DNA from: Paralithodes platypus
Lineage: Eukaryota; Arthropoda; Malacostraca; Decapoda; Lithodidae
Assembly: GCA_032716605.1 (NCBI GenBank)
Contig: CM064552.1
Span: 15,059,180 to 15,123,179, forward strand
DNA length: 64,000 nucleotides
Direction of reading: 5' to 3'
Position numbers and translations under genes: made by a program. The notes under the pieces are model-generated. The model did not search any database. It saw only the letters and a list, made by a program, of their open reading frames with translations, and was not told the DNA's origin. Below, piece by piece: positions 23,190 to 33,392 of this stretch (positions are counted from its first letter, which is position 1; each line of letters starts with the position of its first letter).

Positions 23190-23662
23190 GAAGTAAAAGA
23201 CCTAACCTACTGGGAATGCCTAAAACAACTCGGCTTGTACTCGCATCAGAGGGAGCAGTAAATAGCAATGTATACCAGGAAACTACTAGAAAACAATTGT
23301 ACCTAACCCAGCCGACCCGAAGATCCTCACCAAACACACCGACTGCTCGGGTAAAAATGTGCACGAAATTCCCTGCCCACCCAAGCTCCTGAAAGAATAA
23401 AGACCCTACTGACAGCCAACCGGAGTCAAAATGGCCCAAAAATATTCAACTGCCTCCCAAAGCAATTGAGGGACCTCACAAACTGCCCAATGGAAAACTT
23501 CAAAAAACACCTGGACAGATATCTAAGAAGCCTACCTGACGAGCCACCAGTTCCCGAGTACACCTCATTATGCAGAGCGGCTTAGAACTCAATAGCTGAT
23601 CAAGTGGACCTCATGAAGAGGCAGGAGTGGCAATCCATCACGACTCTGAGGAGGCGCCTCTA
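23190..23662 (+). pseudogene. LINE ORF2 C-terminal tail relic
   Basis: In mixed frames it reads as the usual tail of this LINE type: PKAIEGPHKLPNGKLQ and, shifted, words corresponding to a lysine-rich helix and PDEPPVPEYTS, ending at GGCGCCTCTAG (23652-23662). Three or more frameshifts. Confidence 0.65.
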
Positions 23663-25199
23663 GACACACCAAGTACAGTATACCAAGTATATGCGGTACT
23701 TGGAGAAGCAATAAATTTAACCGAGCCTTTCGAGTGCAAAACACCAAAGCAATATTTATGATCTTTCACGAGGATTAGAGACAAATTCTCATAACTTATT
23801 TCGTACTGGATTTGAGCAATAATGGTCTGCATATAAGTTGGATGGGTGACCGTCCAATAATTGAACTCAGAGGTTTGTGTCAGTTTAACAAACTGTAATT
23901 TAATTACCAGATATTTTGTTTTGGTAACACTAAAGCACATGAGAACAGTAAGTAGAATACATATCTATATTCACTCAACTCTCTAGACTTAACTGGGATG
24001 AGCCCCCAGTAGTGCTTAAGTAACCATAAGTTCAGCGGCAAGACTTCTGACCACAAGTATATATTTGATGTTAAGGAGAACAGGCCCACATTTATCTCTC
24101 CTTCGATTGTCAGTGCCTTAAAGTGTGTAAACTGTAGCTGTGCAGGCTGAGCAACCCTCCAGGGAGCTCAAAATAAATTAAATAACACTCTCAATGCCTA
24201 TACAAATACATATACAGCAGCATCTAACCCCACCAGGGCCACCACATCGACCGTCTACTTCTCATATTTCGCAACAGTGATGTCAACTTCATGAAAAAAT
24301 CACACACATCCTCAACCTACAAAATTTTTCTGCTATTGCCACATCAGATAATGAAACCAACATCACTGTCTGCTTCCACACTGCATGACTTTTGCAGTTG
24401 ATGACCGACAGCTCTTTAATGATTTAATTGTTGCAATGCTGCAGAGAAATGCTTTATCAACTACCACTATACCTGATGAAACCTTGAAAATCCAATAACC
24501 GTGACTATTGCCACCTTGAACACTGGTCACTCCTGAAAAATAGCCACCCCTTCACCAAGATGTGGTATGATGGAGATTTAATTTGTAAATACAATAGGTG
24601 TTTTATCATTAAGATCATGGGCATGGAGGGGATTAGAGAGAAGATAAACATATGTAACTTTCCAGCATCCTTCACTTGTGTGCTTATCTCTGCTACAAAA
24701 AGAGAAGATAATCACTTTTAAAATTCATAATAATAATATGCCATAATTATACAAAGTACGGATTGGGCCTGAGTATTATATATACATACATACAGTACAT
24801 ACATACTTAACCTCTCAAATGGGGAGAGGAACCGTGACCTCTTCTGTCCCATGATTACAAGTACACTAGTCCATGGGCCAGAGTGAGTATCGGTACAATC
24901 ATTATGGGTTTTTAGCTACATTTATGTTTCATAAGACATTCTTCTTATTGTTGTGATTTTATTTCTACATAACCTTGGCCAATGAGTTCCTATATCAGCT
25001 ATCAAGCTATTCTTTTACCTTGTCTAATACATGTTTCCAAGACAAAAACTTTTTGTTGTAGTCTATGCTTTCGCTCCAAAATAAAATAACCTATGTACTA
25101 AATTGAATTTAAATTGTTTTCAGTAAATAGAACATCAGTCAAGGTATGTCCATCATGAAGAATATATTTCTAACTACCATATCATACATGTCCAGACTT
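23663..25199. other. No gene recognised
   Basis: About 1.5 kb of AT-rich sequence with short palindromic runs such as TACATACATA. All open frames are under 101 codons without motifs. Confidence 0.5.
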
Positions 25200-25552
25200 A
25201 CTGTAAAATATTTACTGCAAGACCCAGGCAACTCAGCTTAGGTAACCAAATTAATTTATTCTGATTAACATTACTGGTTCTTGATATACTTACTTCCCAA
25301 ACTTGACTACTTCCTTTAACGTGACGATAGTGCGTTGTTATATGTGCGATTAGTTTGCTTGGGAAACAGATTAACTTGCTCATGTAGTAATGTACACCCT
25401 ATGTGGTAGATTGTGTTCTTTTATTTAATAATTTTCATTTTAGTAAGCGTTGTTTCCACATAGCGATTTTGATAATTTAATTTGACTTTATATTGTCCTT
25501 GTCCCAATTTTGGTTTGTTTAGTTTGCAAGTTTTACATTTTAATTTATCACA
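25200..25552 (-). repeat. Dispersed repeat family R, copy 1
   Basis: On the minus strand it shares AATGTAAAACTTGCAA, TGCTATGTGGAAA-type and AAGCAAACTAATCGCACA words with 40480-40735, in the same order over about 250 bp (for example ATAACAACGCACTATCGTCAC). Shorter matches occur at 28870-28915 and 44795-44885. No TIR or tail was seen. Confidence 0.8.
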
Positions 25553-25556
25553 TTAA

Positions 25557-26260
25557 CCCGGCAAGTGCGATAAGCCTCACGGAAGCATGTGTATAGTTAA
25601 TGCGATAAGGCCTCACGGAAGCAAGACCACGAAAAAAAAAATCCAAAACACCCAAGGGGCTCTACAAACAAAGGAATAGGTTTTATTAGGCGAGATAATT
25701 CCCCTATAGTACTTCTTACCACTCGTCCTCATGTGTCTCAACCTCCCCTTTCCCCTCCTTTTCCCCCACTCCTCAATTATCGGCAATTTTTCATTTGATT
25801 TCCCCCATTTATCGGTTATTTTTCGCGCAAATTTCTCAAGCGGTTTCGTAAACACAAGTGATTCACTTAGAGACCCTATGCAAACTGTGAGATATTTCTT
25901 GCAAGCCTCAGTGTAGCGCTAGACGTTGGAGAGGGAGGGTGTATGTCTCGTGGCCTCCCGCCTCATCATTACGACCGGGCGGAGAAATTATGGTTTTTCA
26001 CCCACCAATTGCTGTTCCCACTTCTTTTATCGCTCTTCAAGGTTCATATGTTCATCATATAAGTAAAATAAACACACCTGGAGAAGAAATAATACTTTAT
26101 ATGGTAAGTATAATGAATTATGTCAGAATCGAAGGTAATTAATTTGCATATAACTACTCCAGCCTTATGAGGGCTTCTGCCCAGTAGGCTGTTGACAAAT
26201 AGTTTTAATAATAAAAGCATATAACTACGTTCGTCACAGGCCATTCTCGCGCTACTCGGG
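25557..26260 (+). mobile_element. TTAA-targeting (piggyBac-type) MITE, family P2, copy 1 (704 bp)
   Basis: The left end is CCCGGCAAGTGCGATAAG preceded by TTAA (25553-25556). The right end complements to CCCGAGTAGCGCGAG, with CTAA (one change from TTAA) after it. The interior shares long stretches with 27152-27782 (opposite strand) and 49558-50057, including CCTCACGGAAGCAAGACC and AACAAAGGAAT. There is no transposase. Confidence 0.85.
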
Positions 26261-27147
26261 CTAATACAATTATGAATATTTACATATTATGTCGTCTGAA
26301 AACCAGGAGGGAGATGCGCAGAGAGGTATAGACCTAGTTTCTACAATTTTATCTAAAGAAGAAGAAAAAAAAAAAAACTTGACAAGTGAGGCGGCCTACA
26401 GCAGAGCTGCCTGAAAAGTGGCTATAAGGGCTTGAGACTGAAATCATACTCTTTTAGGATCACTCAGTGTTTAAAATTAATGCATGTATGTACCCTATAT
26501 ACAATAGACAGGATTCGAACCAAGGACAATTGAGAGTTTAGTGTTAAATATTGTTACCAGTACACCATGACCCAGTTTTCTTAATATCAATGGTGTTCAA
26601 TAAATATAATGAAATATCTATCAAGTACAATACAGTGCATAGCCTATCAGTATACAGTAACATTAAAATACTCAAAGCAACAATATGAATGACTATGCTG
26701 CTTGCAAATAAAACAAACACATTTTCATAACAAATCGTGAACACAAAAAGTTTTCAATATTATATAGTAGGCTACCATAAAATAATGACTATACCCTGTT
26801 TCTTATCATCTGACGGTAAATTGCAAAGTTCCCATCAAGATTTCTCAGTTATTTTTTAAAGATTTTGTAGTGAAATATGGTGCCAATTATATAAACTTGG
26901 TCTTAATATGATGCAGAGACATAGTGGTTTTAAATTTGTCCATTAAGTATTGATAATTATAATGTAAAACTTGCAGTTTACCGCCAGTTGAAATGAAACT
27001 GACTATAGTGCCTGCCAGGTACGGTATCATCGTAAATATATGTGGCAAACACAGAAACATATATAGTACTGTATATGAACCGATTCAATACCGTATATAT
27101 TTGTAGTCCCACACTTCCCACCTGGTATTGAAATATGGAGCAAGTGA
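26261..27147. other. Spacer between two inverted P2 MITEs; one tRNA-like sequence
   Basis: The minus strand at 26505-26575 has an A-box-like TGGTGTACTGG and a B-box GGTTCGAATCC about 45 bases further on, so a tRNA-derived SINE head or degenerate tRNA is likely. Nothing else was recognised. Confidence 0.5.
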
Positions 27148-27151
27148 TTAA

Positions 27152-27782
27152 CCTGACAAGCGCGAAATAGACTTAGGGGCTAGGGTAGTTATTTGTGCAT
27201 TTCTAGCCTTGGATTCTGACAGAATTCGTTATATTTACAATATAGACTATTATTTGTTTTCGGTATGCTTTTATTTTACATATATGATGTATATATGAAC
27301 CTTCAAGAGTGCTAAAATAAGTGGGAAAAGCATTTGGGTGGTGAAAAACGAAGATATTGGCCACCCGGTCATAATCTCAGGCGAGAGAGAGCCACAGGCA
27401 ACCCTCCTCTCTCGCTGTCTGTGAGGTAACTGAGACGAGCGGGGCGGTGTGGGCCGGTGTCTGGGTGTTACATAACGATCTTTTCTGCAACCCACTTGTG
27501 CTACATTATCGCGGGAGAGAAAAATAACCGGTAAATGATGATAATACGAGGAAAAATAGGTGATAATTGAGGAGGGGGGAATAAGGTGGGGAAGGAGGGG
27601 AGGGGGGTGGGTGAGATTTACATGGATGAGTACTGGAGGGGAATTATCTCACCTAGAGACAAATTCCTTTGTTTTGATAGGCCCTTTTTTTTTTTGGAAG
27701 TTTTTTTTTATGGTCTTGCTTCCGTGAGGCCTATCGCGTTCCCTATAGGAAGCCTTCCGTGAGGCCTGTCGCGCTTGCCGGG
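27152..27782 (-). mobile_element. TTAA-targeting MITE, family P2, copy 2 (631 bp)
   Basis: TTAA at both sides (27148-27151, 27783-27786). Its minus strand begins CCCGGCAAGCGCGACAGG and follows copy 1 through GGCCTCACGGAAG, AAACAAAGGAAT, CCGGTTATTTTTC and CACCACCCAAATGC. The other end is CCTGACAAGCGCGAAATAG. Confidence 0.9.
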
Positions 27783-27786
27783 TTAA

Positions 27787-28117
27787 CAGGCAAAAGTGGT
27801 CCAAGGTTCAATTCCTGGTGAGGTGTGTGGGAGTTCTCTCGAGCGGCATTCCTTGATATAACGATTATCTATTTACATTAATTACATTGCCTTTTATATA
27901 TTTATCACAACTAAAAAGAGCCTCCACAAATCATCATGCCAAATGACCGTATTTTTTAGTAAACTGCTAAATAATTACGTACCAGTAAGTACTAACTTAC
28001 TTCACACACTGCATAGCATTGCAAAATATTACCGATATATTCATATTTGATTTCACCAACCCACCAATTAATTTACAAATAAAATAAACCTAACTAATGA
28101 AATCAATGAAAGTAAAG
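27787..28117. other. No gene; a tRNA-like B box
   Basis: Plus-strand CCAAGGTTCAATTCCTGG (27798-27815) resembles a tRNA T-arm/B box, but no A box of normal spacing is evident because the P2 MITE abuts it. The MITE may have inserted in a tRNA-derived SINE. Confidence 0.4.
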
Positions 28118-28200
28118 AATACATGTGGTACTCCAAGGACTCGAAGCCAGGATACTCACACCGAAATTCTGCACACTAAGCATTACACTATCAAGACAGT
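28118..28200 (-). repeat. tRNA-derived SINE head, copy B
   Basis: On the minus strand an A-box-like TAGTGTAATGCTTAG and B-box CTTCGAGTCC are separated by CAGAATTTCGGTGTGAGTAT. The copy at 41494-41580 has the same order and a CCACATGT end. Mismatches in the stems argue against a functional tRNA. Confidence 0.6.
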
Positions 28201-29954
28201 TAAAGGTTTATGTACAAGCCTACGATATATTATGCATTCTCGATACTGCATAATTATTAATCTTAGCCTGTACATACTCCCAACTGCACTATGATAACCT
28301 AATGTTTAGACGAATGGAAGGGGTAATTAATGGGGCACTTAACCACAAAGGAAGGCCTCGCTATAAATTACTCCTGAACCTGTCATAACATAATAGGCAC
28401 ATTCACAATCCATACTAATCTCCAAAGATTCAGATTAATCTACATACAAATTTCACTTACACATACAAACAATTTCCTTTGAAGATAATTCAACACCCAA
28501 AACACTGTAATAATCAAATAGTTAGGTAAGCTTCACAAGATAAATTTAGGTGTATTATAGTCTTAACTAAAATAATAAATTCTGTTAGTTTAACAAAATG
28601 TAACTTATTTACCAGTTAATTTGTGTCGATAGACCTTCCCATATACTCACACACACTGTACATGTTATCTTGACTATTGAATACAGCAATAGACTATAGT
28701 CAAGGTGATATAGCACTGGAATAACTTTTGAGACAAAGCTAGAGTTGTTTTGTTTCCTGTTTAGGCAGAATTATATAGGATTGTGAATATTTGTTTAACT
28801 CTTTGATTGGTATCTTTATAAATAAACTGAAATTGTATGCGATAAATATATACAAAATAAGTTGCGTGATTAAAATATAAAACTTGCAAAACAAACAAAC
28901 CAAAACCAGAAACCGAACAATATAAAGAATATCTATCTATCTATCTATCTATTTGCTCAGGCCCATTCCTAATGTTTTCTATTTTTTTTTTTTTTTTTTT
29001 ACTGGGGGTGGCCGATTCGAGACTGAACAAAACTTATCAAAATTAATAATGTGGAAATAACATTGAAATTTAGCAAAACAGTATTATGAAATAGAAAACA
29101 CACAAAACCATCACATATAGAAGGTAACCTACGCCACTTTGTGAGCAAGTGAGATTGTTTCCCAGGCAAACCCCAGTTGCACATTAAATAAAATCATAAA
29201 ACTTCAATAATAAATCACTTTTAATTCGTATGTTTAAAAAATACAATAGAAACTTGTATGTTATTAGTAGATACAAAGCAACTTGTATGTGATAATATAC
29301 ATACCACTTGAATAGATAAAACAATAAGTATAAGTAACATCTAACATTTGCTGACTACCTCAATAAATGTGAATGCATAGGTTGTATATGTATATGTATA
29401 TGTATATGCATAAGTTACTATGGGCAATTGGAAGGCAACATTCCACTAACAATGTGACAAGCCACGACTCTCATTACTTAGTCAAATTTATTACCGGGAC
29501 GATCACATGCTTTCATTAATTTCATTGGGAGGTGATTGGTGTTGGGAGCGAAATATATTAATTAGTTTACATCTTAACCTCTTGAATATTATGATGCATT
29601 TTAACTGTATATTGTGGCTATCAACAGATTATTTTATTCTGTTTAGGTGGGAGGTGGGGGGGTTTCTGGACCCCTTTTTCCCTCTTGTCCACATTAGTTT
29701 TTGAGATTTTAAGACATTCGCCCCATTAGTTTGGCTATTTTAAAACCTTTCATGCCATTTAGGTGTCAATTATTTCCTGGCGAGCAATTGTGAAACTGCA
29801 ATTTACAGTAAGAGGAACAGGCCTTTGGCCAGCCATTTTTCAACAGAAATATACACAAATTCATCTCGAAGGGGGGTCCCAAGGTTTTGTTTTAAGCGTG
29901 ATGGAGGTCTAGGGAGGAAAATACGAAAATCATAAATAAATAAATATACAAATA
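28201..29954. other. No gene recognised; simple repeats and a family R fragment
   Basis: Contains a family R fragment at 28870-28915, a (CTAT)n run at 28931-28951, poly-T at 28982-29000 and TATATG repeats at 29387-29408. Frames such as 29507-29704 lack motifs. Confidence 0.5.
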
Positions 29955-30908
29955 CAGTAAACTTCCGTTAATCCAAAGGGTAGCGGACCGGCCCTCGTTC
30001 GGATTAGTGGATTTTTCGGATTATCGGACTTTACCCCTATGAACCTGTGTATGACGAAAACATTGAGGCATTAGGCCACCCAAATGACACAATGGTGCAC
30101 ACACACATATCATATGTTCATGAAATCACTTCAAAAGTTTACCATTGTCATTGTAGCCTATTACCTACTTCAAAACATTCAGATTAATGGTCAAAGGAAT
30201 CTGCTGATATAAACGTACACCATTATGTCCGCATCGTCTACTTCTTCTTCTTCCGTCTACTAGCGAGTTTGTCTTGCTCTTGAAGATCAGATCAGATGTG
30301 GTTCGGGAAGTAATGCCTTAACAACGGCACTTCCCTGAGAGGTTCTTGTAATTTTCCTTTTGTGACGTGCTCTGTTATATTATATTGTATTGAAAGCACC
30401 CTTGTCTTGTTGTCTTGAAAGCACCCTTGGGATGCTCCGATCACTGAACTATAAATAGTAGCGTATCGGAACGTCCAAAGGTGCGTTTTCAAGCTCAAGA
30501 AAGGTGCGTTTTCAAGCTCAAGACTGAATGCGCTTGCAGAAAATGCGGTGCAAGCCAGTAGCGCATCGGAGCGTCCCAAGGATGCGTTCAAGAGCAAAAC
30601 AAACTCTCTAGCAGACGATGTGGTGTTTACGTTTATATCAGTAGCTTCCTTTGACCATTAATCTGAATGTTTTGAAGTAGGTAATAGGCTACAATGACAA
30701 TGGTAAACTTTTAAAGTGAATTCATGAACATATGATATGTGTGTGCTCCATTATGTGTCATTTGAGTGGACTAATGCCTCAAAAAGGGGACTTTGGGACT
30801 TCTTGAAATTCGGACCATCGGGTGAATTCGGATTTGGCCTCAAATTGAAAAATTCGGACTATTGGGAGATTCGAATCATCGGTCGTCGGATTAAAGGACT
30901 TTTACTTG
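29955..30908. mobile_element. Fold-back Tigger/pogo-type MITE, copy 2 (954 bp)
   Basis: Nearly the same sequence as 7612-8580. The left end is CAGTAAACTTCCGTTAATCC after TA (29953-29954). The right end reads CTTTTACTTG followed by TA (30909-30910), with one extra T in the TIR. It has small indels relative to copy 1, including an insertion near 30216 and losses near 30495. The fold-back arms are the same. Confidence 0.92.
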
Positions 30909-31289
30909 TAGATACAAAAACAGAGGCTTAAATGAATTGGTTTTGACCTTTCAGAATCGCTGGGAGATTCTGTGGGACGCAACGGGTTGCCTCATATGAT
31001 CACTTGTATCTCTTTGTATTTCCTGCGCTATTTGGTAATAACCCGAGAAGCGCAATAAGCCTTCCAGAAAGTTCTCCTTGGCGACGGCGATAAGTCTTTC
31101 AGAAGCTAAATTTTCAAAAGCGTAAAAAAACGCGCCAACAGGCTTAAGCGGCTGCAAATTGGATCAGGCCTACATGGCAACTATCAATACAAACATCATA
31201 ATAACTTCACACCTCACACCTTTATTATCGTGGAGGCAATGGCAGGGCCGTCCCTCAGCTCCACATATATCCCATACACTATACAGTAT
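30909..31289. other. Flank of the DIRS element; a P2-like MITE end
   Basis: 31034-31110 reads AACCCGAGAAGCGCAATAAG and later GCGATAAGTCTTTCAGAAGC, resembling the first 80 bp of family P2 MITEs (49558-50057), preceded by ATAA. No right end was found before the DIRS insertion. Confidence 0.5.
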
Positions 31290-31599
31290 ATTTATTAGTG
31301 GCCCCTCCATCATTGACGAACATGCCTATTACATAAGGCATCCTCTTCAAACACTAATCCGCCGTAGTTTGAATCTACCGCGCAGAGCATTTAAAAACTG
31401 AGGAGCCTTCATCATGAGCGCACGCGACCTCACTCATGGCTTCAGTCATTATGAATTGGGTTCTCACTACGAAAAAACTTCGTAAAAAATAAAAACAAAA
31501 AGAAAATAAGAATAACTATCCAATAAGCTTTCCATCATATCGTGGATGTACTTGTGTGGATTTCTGACCAGACGCTGATCCAGGCGTCATTCCTCCTTC
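31290..31599 (+). repeat. DIRS left inverted terminal repeat
   Basis: Starts near TTTATTAGTGGCCCCTCCAT and runs to the GGCGTCATTCCTCCTTC block at about 31599. Complementary to 39634-39935 with very few differences, including ACGAAAAAACTTCGT and the TGATCCAGGCGTCAT stretch. Confidence 0.95.
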
Positions 31600-33392
31600 T
31601 TTGCTCTGCGCTCAGCCTGCCCGGACGTTCCTTTCAGGCTCCGCTGGTTCCGCATTCGTGGCGTCCCTAGTGAGTTTTTTCTCATTTGTTTACTCTGGGA
31701 TGTATCGAGTAAGGTTAGGATAGGCGTAGCAGGAGTGTCCTGGGCTGGTTGCCCGCAGTGCAATGTATTTTGGGTCGTATGTATGGGGCATCTATTTCGG
31801 ATGTACCCTCGTGGTCCTGTTGTGGACACGTGAACTTTTCACAGTTTGGTTTAGTTGGTGATGCAGGCGGCTTTCATTACGCGTTAATTATTGCTGCCTT
31901 TTATCCTTCTGATGAGGTAAGCTGTATGTTTGCTGACGTTCCCAGCGTATTTTTCTTCACTTAGTGAAGTTTTTTCTGGGTCCGTGTCAGGCTTCCCGGG
32001 GTTGGGAAGTTATCGCTTCGGTGGTGTGTTGGCGGTGGTTCCTGTTGTGATATTCCAGTGTGTGTTTATATTTCAACTATTTCTTGCCGTCTACCTAGGC
32101 CTAGCCAGCCGCTCGTAGCTTTGCCACATGTCTAGTGTTATTATTTATTTTATAAATATGCCCTACTGTGTCATGTGTATCCGGGTTTTAGTTGTGTATT
32201 GGCTAATTCCTCGGACTATATTTGTTTCCTGGTTTAGTTGTGTATTGGCTAATTCCACGGATTATGTTGTGACCTTGGTTAGTCGTGCGTGTCTCTCCTC
32301 GTGTCGTTTTGTTCAGATGGTGTCTGTTCAGGGTGGGGTTTGCCTTCCGGCGGGTTTTTCTCGGTTTCACCGTGAAAAAACCTGACCGATGAGCAGTGTT
32401 AGGCCACACGTGGTTGTTAACACTGGCTGGTTCCCCGGCGGGGGAGGTGTCTGTGGCTCTCCAGGACTGCGTATGTGGGTGCCTGGTTTCAGGCCTCCTT
32501 TATTTCCCGGCGGGATGGCTGTACCCATCCTTACATATATTTAGTTATATATAAAGAAACGATGTTCGTGAGAACACTTGTTTTTTATAGGTTTTTCTAC
32601 CTGGTTTACGACAAACCACGGGGAAAACCTAGCTGTTGTTTAGGCGTTCCTCCCCGGCGATCTTTTACAAAGTAGTGGGGTCAGGAACTTGTGGGGTTAA
32701 CTTTTAGACTTCTCACCCGGCGGGTGCACCTTAGCAGGGTGGGATAAAACGACTTAGGTCTCTTATAGTTAACCAATCCATGTGAGTGATACTCTGTGTA
32801 TCGCCGCCTTTACTCTTACGGCATTTGAAGGATCAGTGAGGTTTAACCAAATCGATTTCCACACCCGGCGGGTGTCCCTAAGTTTAGGAACTAAGGAATT
32901 TATAAACAAATTCAATTTCGATTAACCTTAATTGGGTGATACTTTCAGTATCGCCGCCTTCTATTTTTACGACGATCGTTTGGGACAATTCGTTAAAAAA
33001 TCAGATCTCGTATTTTCCTGCCCTGGGCTATTCTACTAAAATATTTCAAGGGCCGGCGTCTTTATGAGGGGGGGCTTTGTTACAAAATTGAATCTTGAGA
33101 CAGTCACCACCTCCTACAGACTATAAGTGCCATACTGGACCATTATATCAGAGGGTATTCTTCATGTTCTTAGCTAAGAAGACTTGTTTAGCCTCTTTAT
33201 ACCCAGCCGCGTGGCGAGATGTGTTAGCTGTGTCTTTGCATCCCGTTACCCGGCGGGTTATTAACACTTGTATGCGAACACTTGGGTTAACCTTATGAGC
33301 ATTAATTCCTGGAAATTTTCTTTATTTTTCCAGAGCTGAGCTCCGGCGGACCAATACAGACCCGGCGGTAGTTCCTCTCACCAGTCTCTGTC
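31600..33392 (+). promoter_or_regulatory. DIRS leader with repeated CCGGCGG motifs
   Basis: Nearly 1.8 kb precede ORF1. CCGGCG words occur about ten times between 32350 and 33370 (for example at 32350, 32436, 32508, 32719, 32866, 33249, 33343, 33361). Two are in the odd palindrome CACCCGGCGGGTG. A GTATCGCCGCCTT module recurs at about 32798 and 32949. TTGTGTATTGGCTAATTCC is duplicated at 32193 and 32239. No coding sequence is supported here. A role as promoter, packaging or protein-binding leader is inference. Confidence 0.5.

Larger units (their letters stand above)
16569..23662 (+). mobile_element. Decayed non-LTR retrotransposon (Jockey/CR1-like LINE), multiply interrupted
   Basis: The order of recognisable pieces is that of a two-ORF LINE: ORF1 with CCCH-type fingers (about 16569-17620), apurinic-like endonuclease (17634-18260), RT fingers (20253-20900), RT palm and thumb (22350-23120) and a C-terminal tail ending at about 23662. 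All pieces carry stops and frameshifts. Two insertions separate them: a minus-strand LINE fragment (about 18690-20245) and a SINE-like element (21174-21592) lying in extra DNA (about 20990-22335). Clade is inferred from general RT and tail wording; RT phylogeny would be needed to settle it. Confidence 0.85.
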
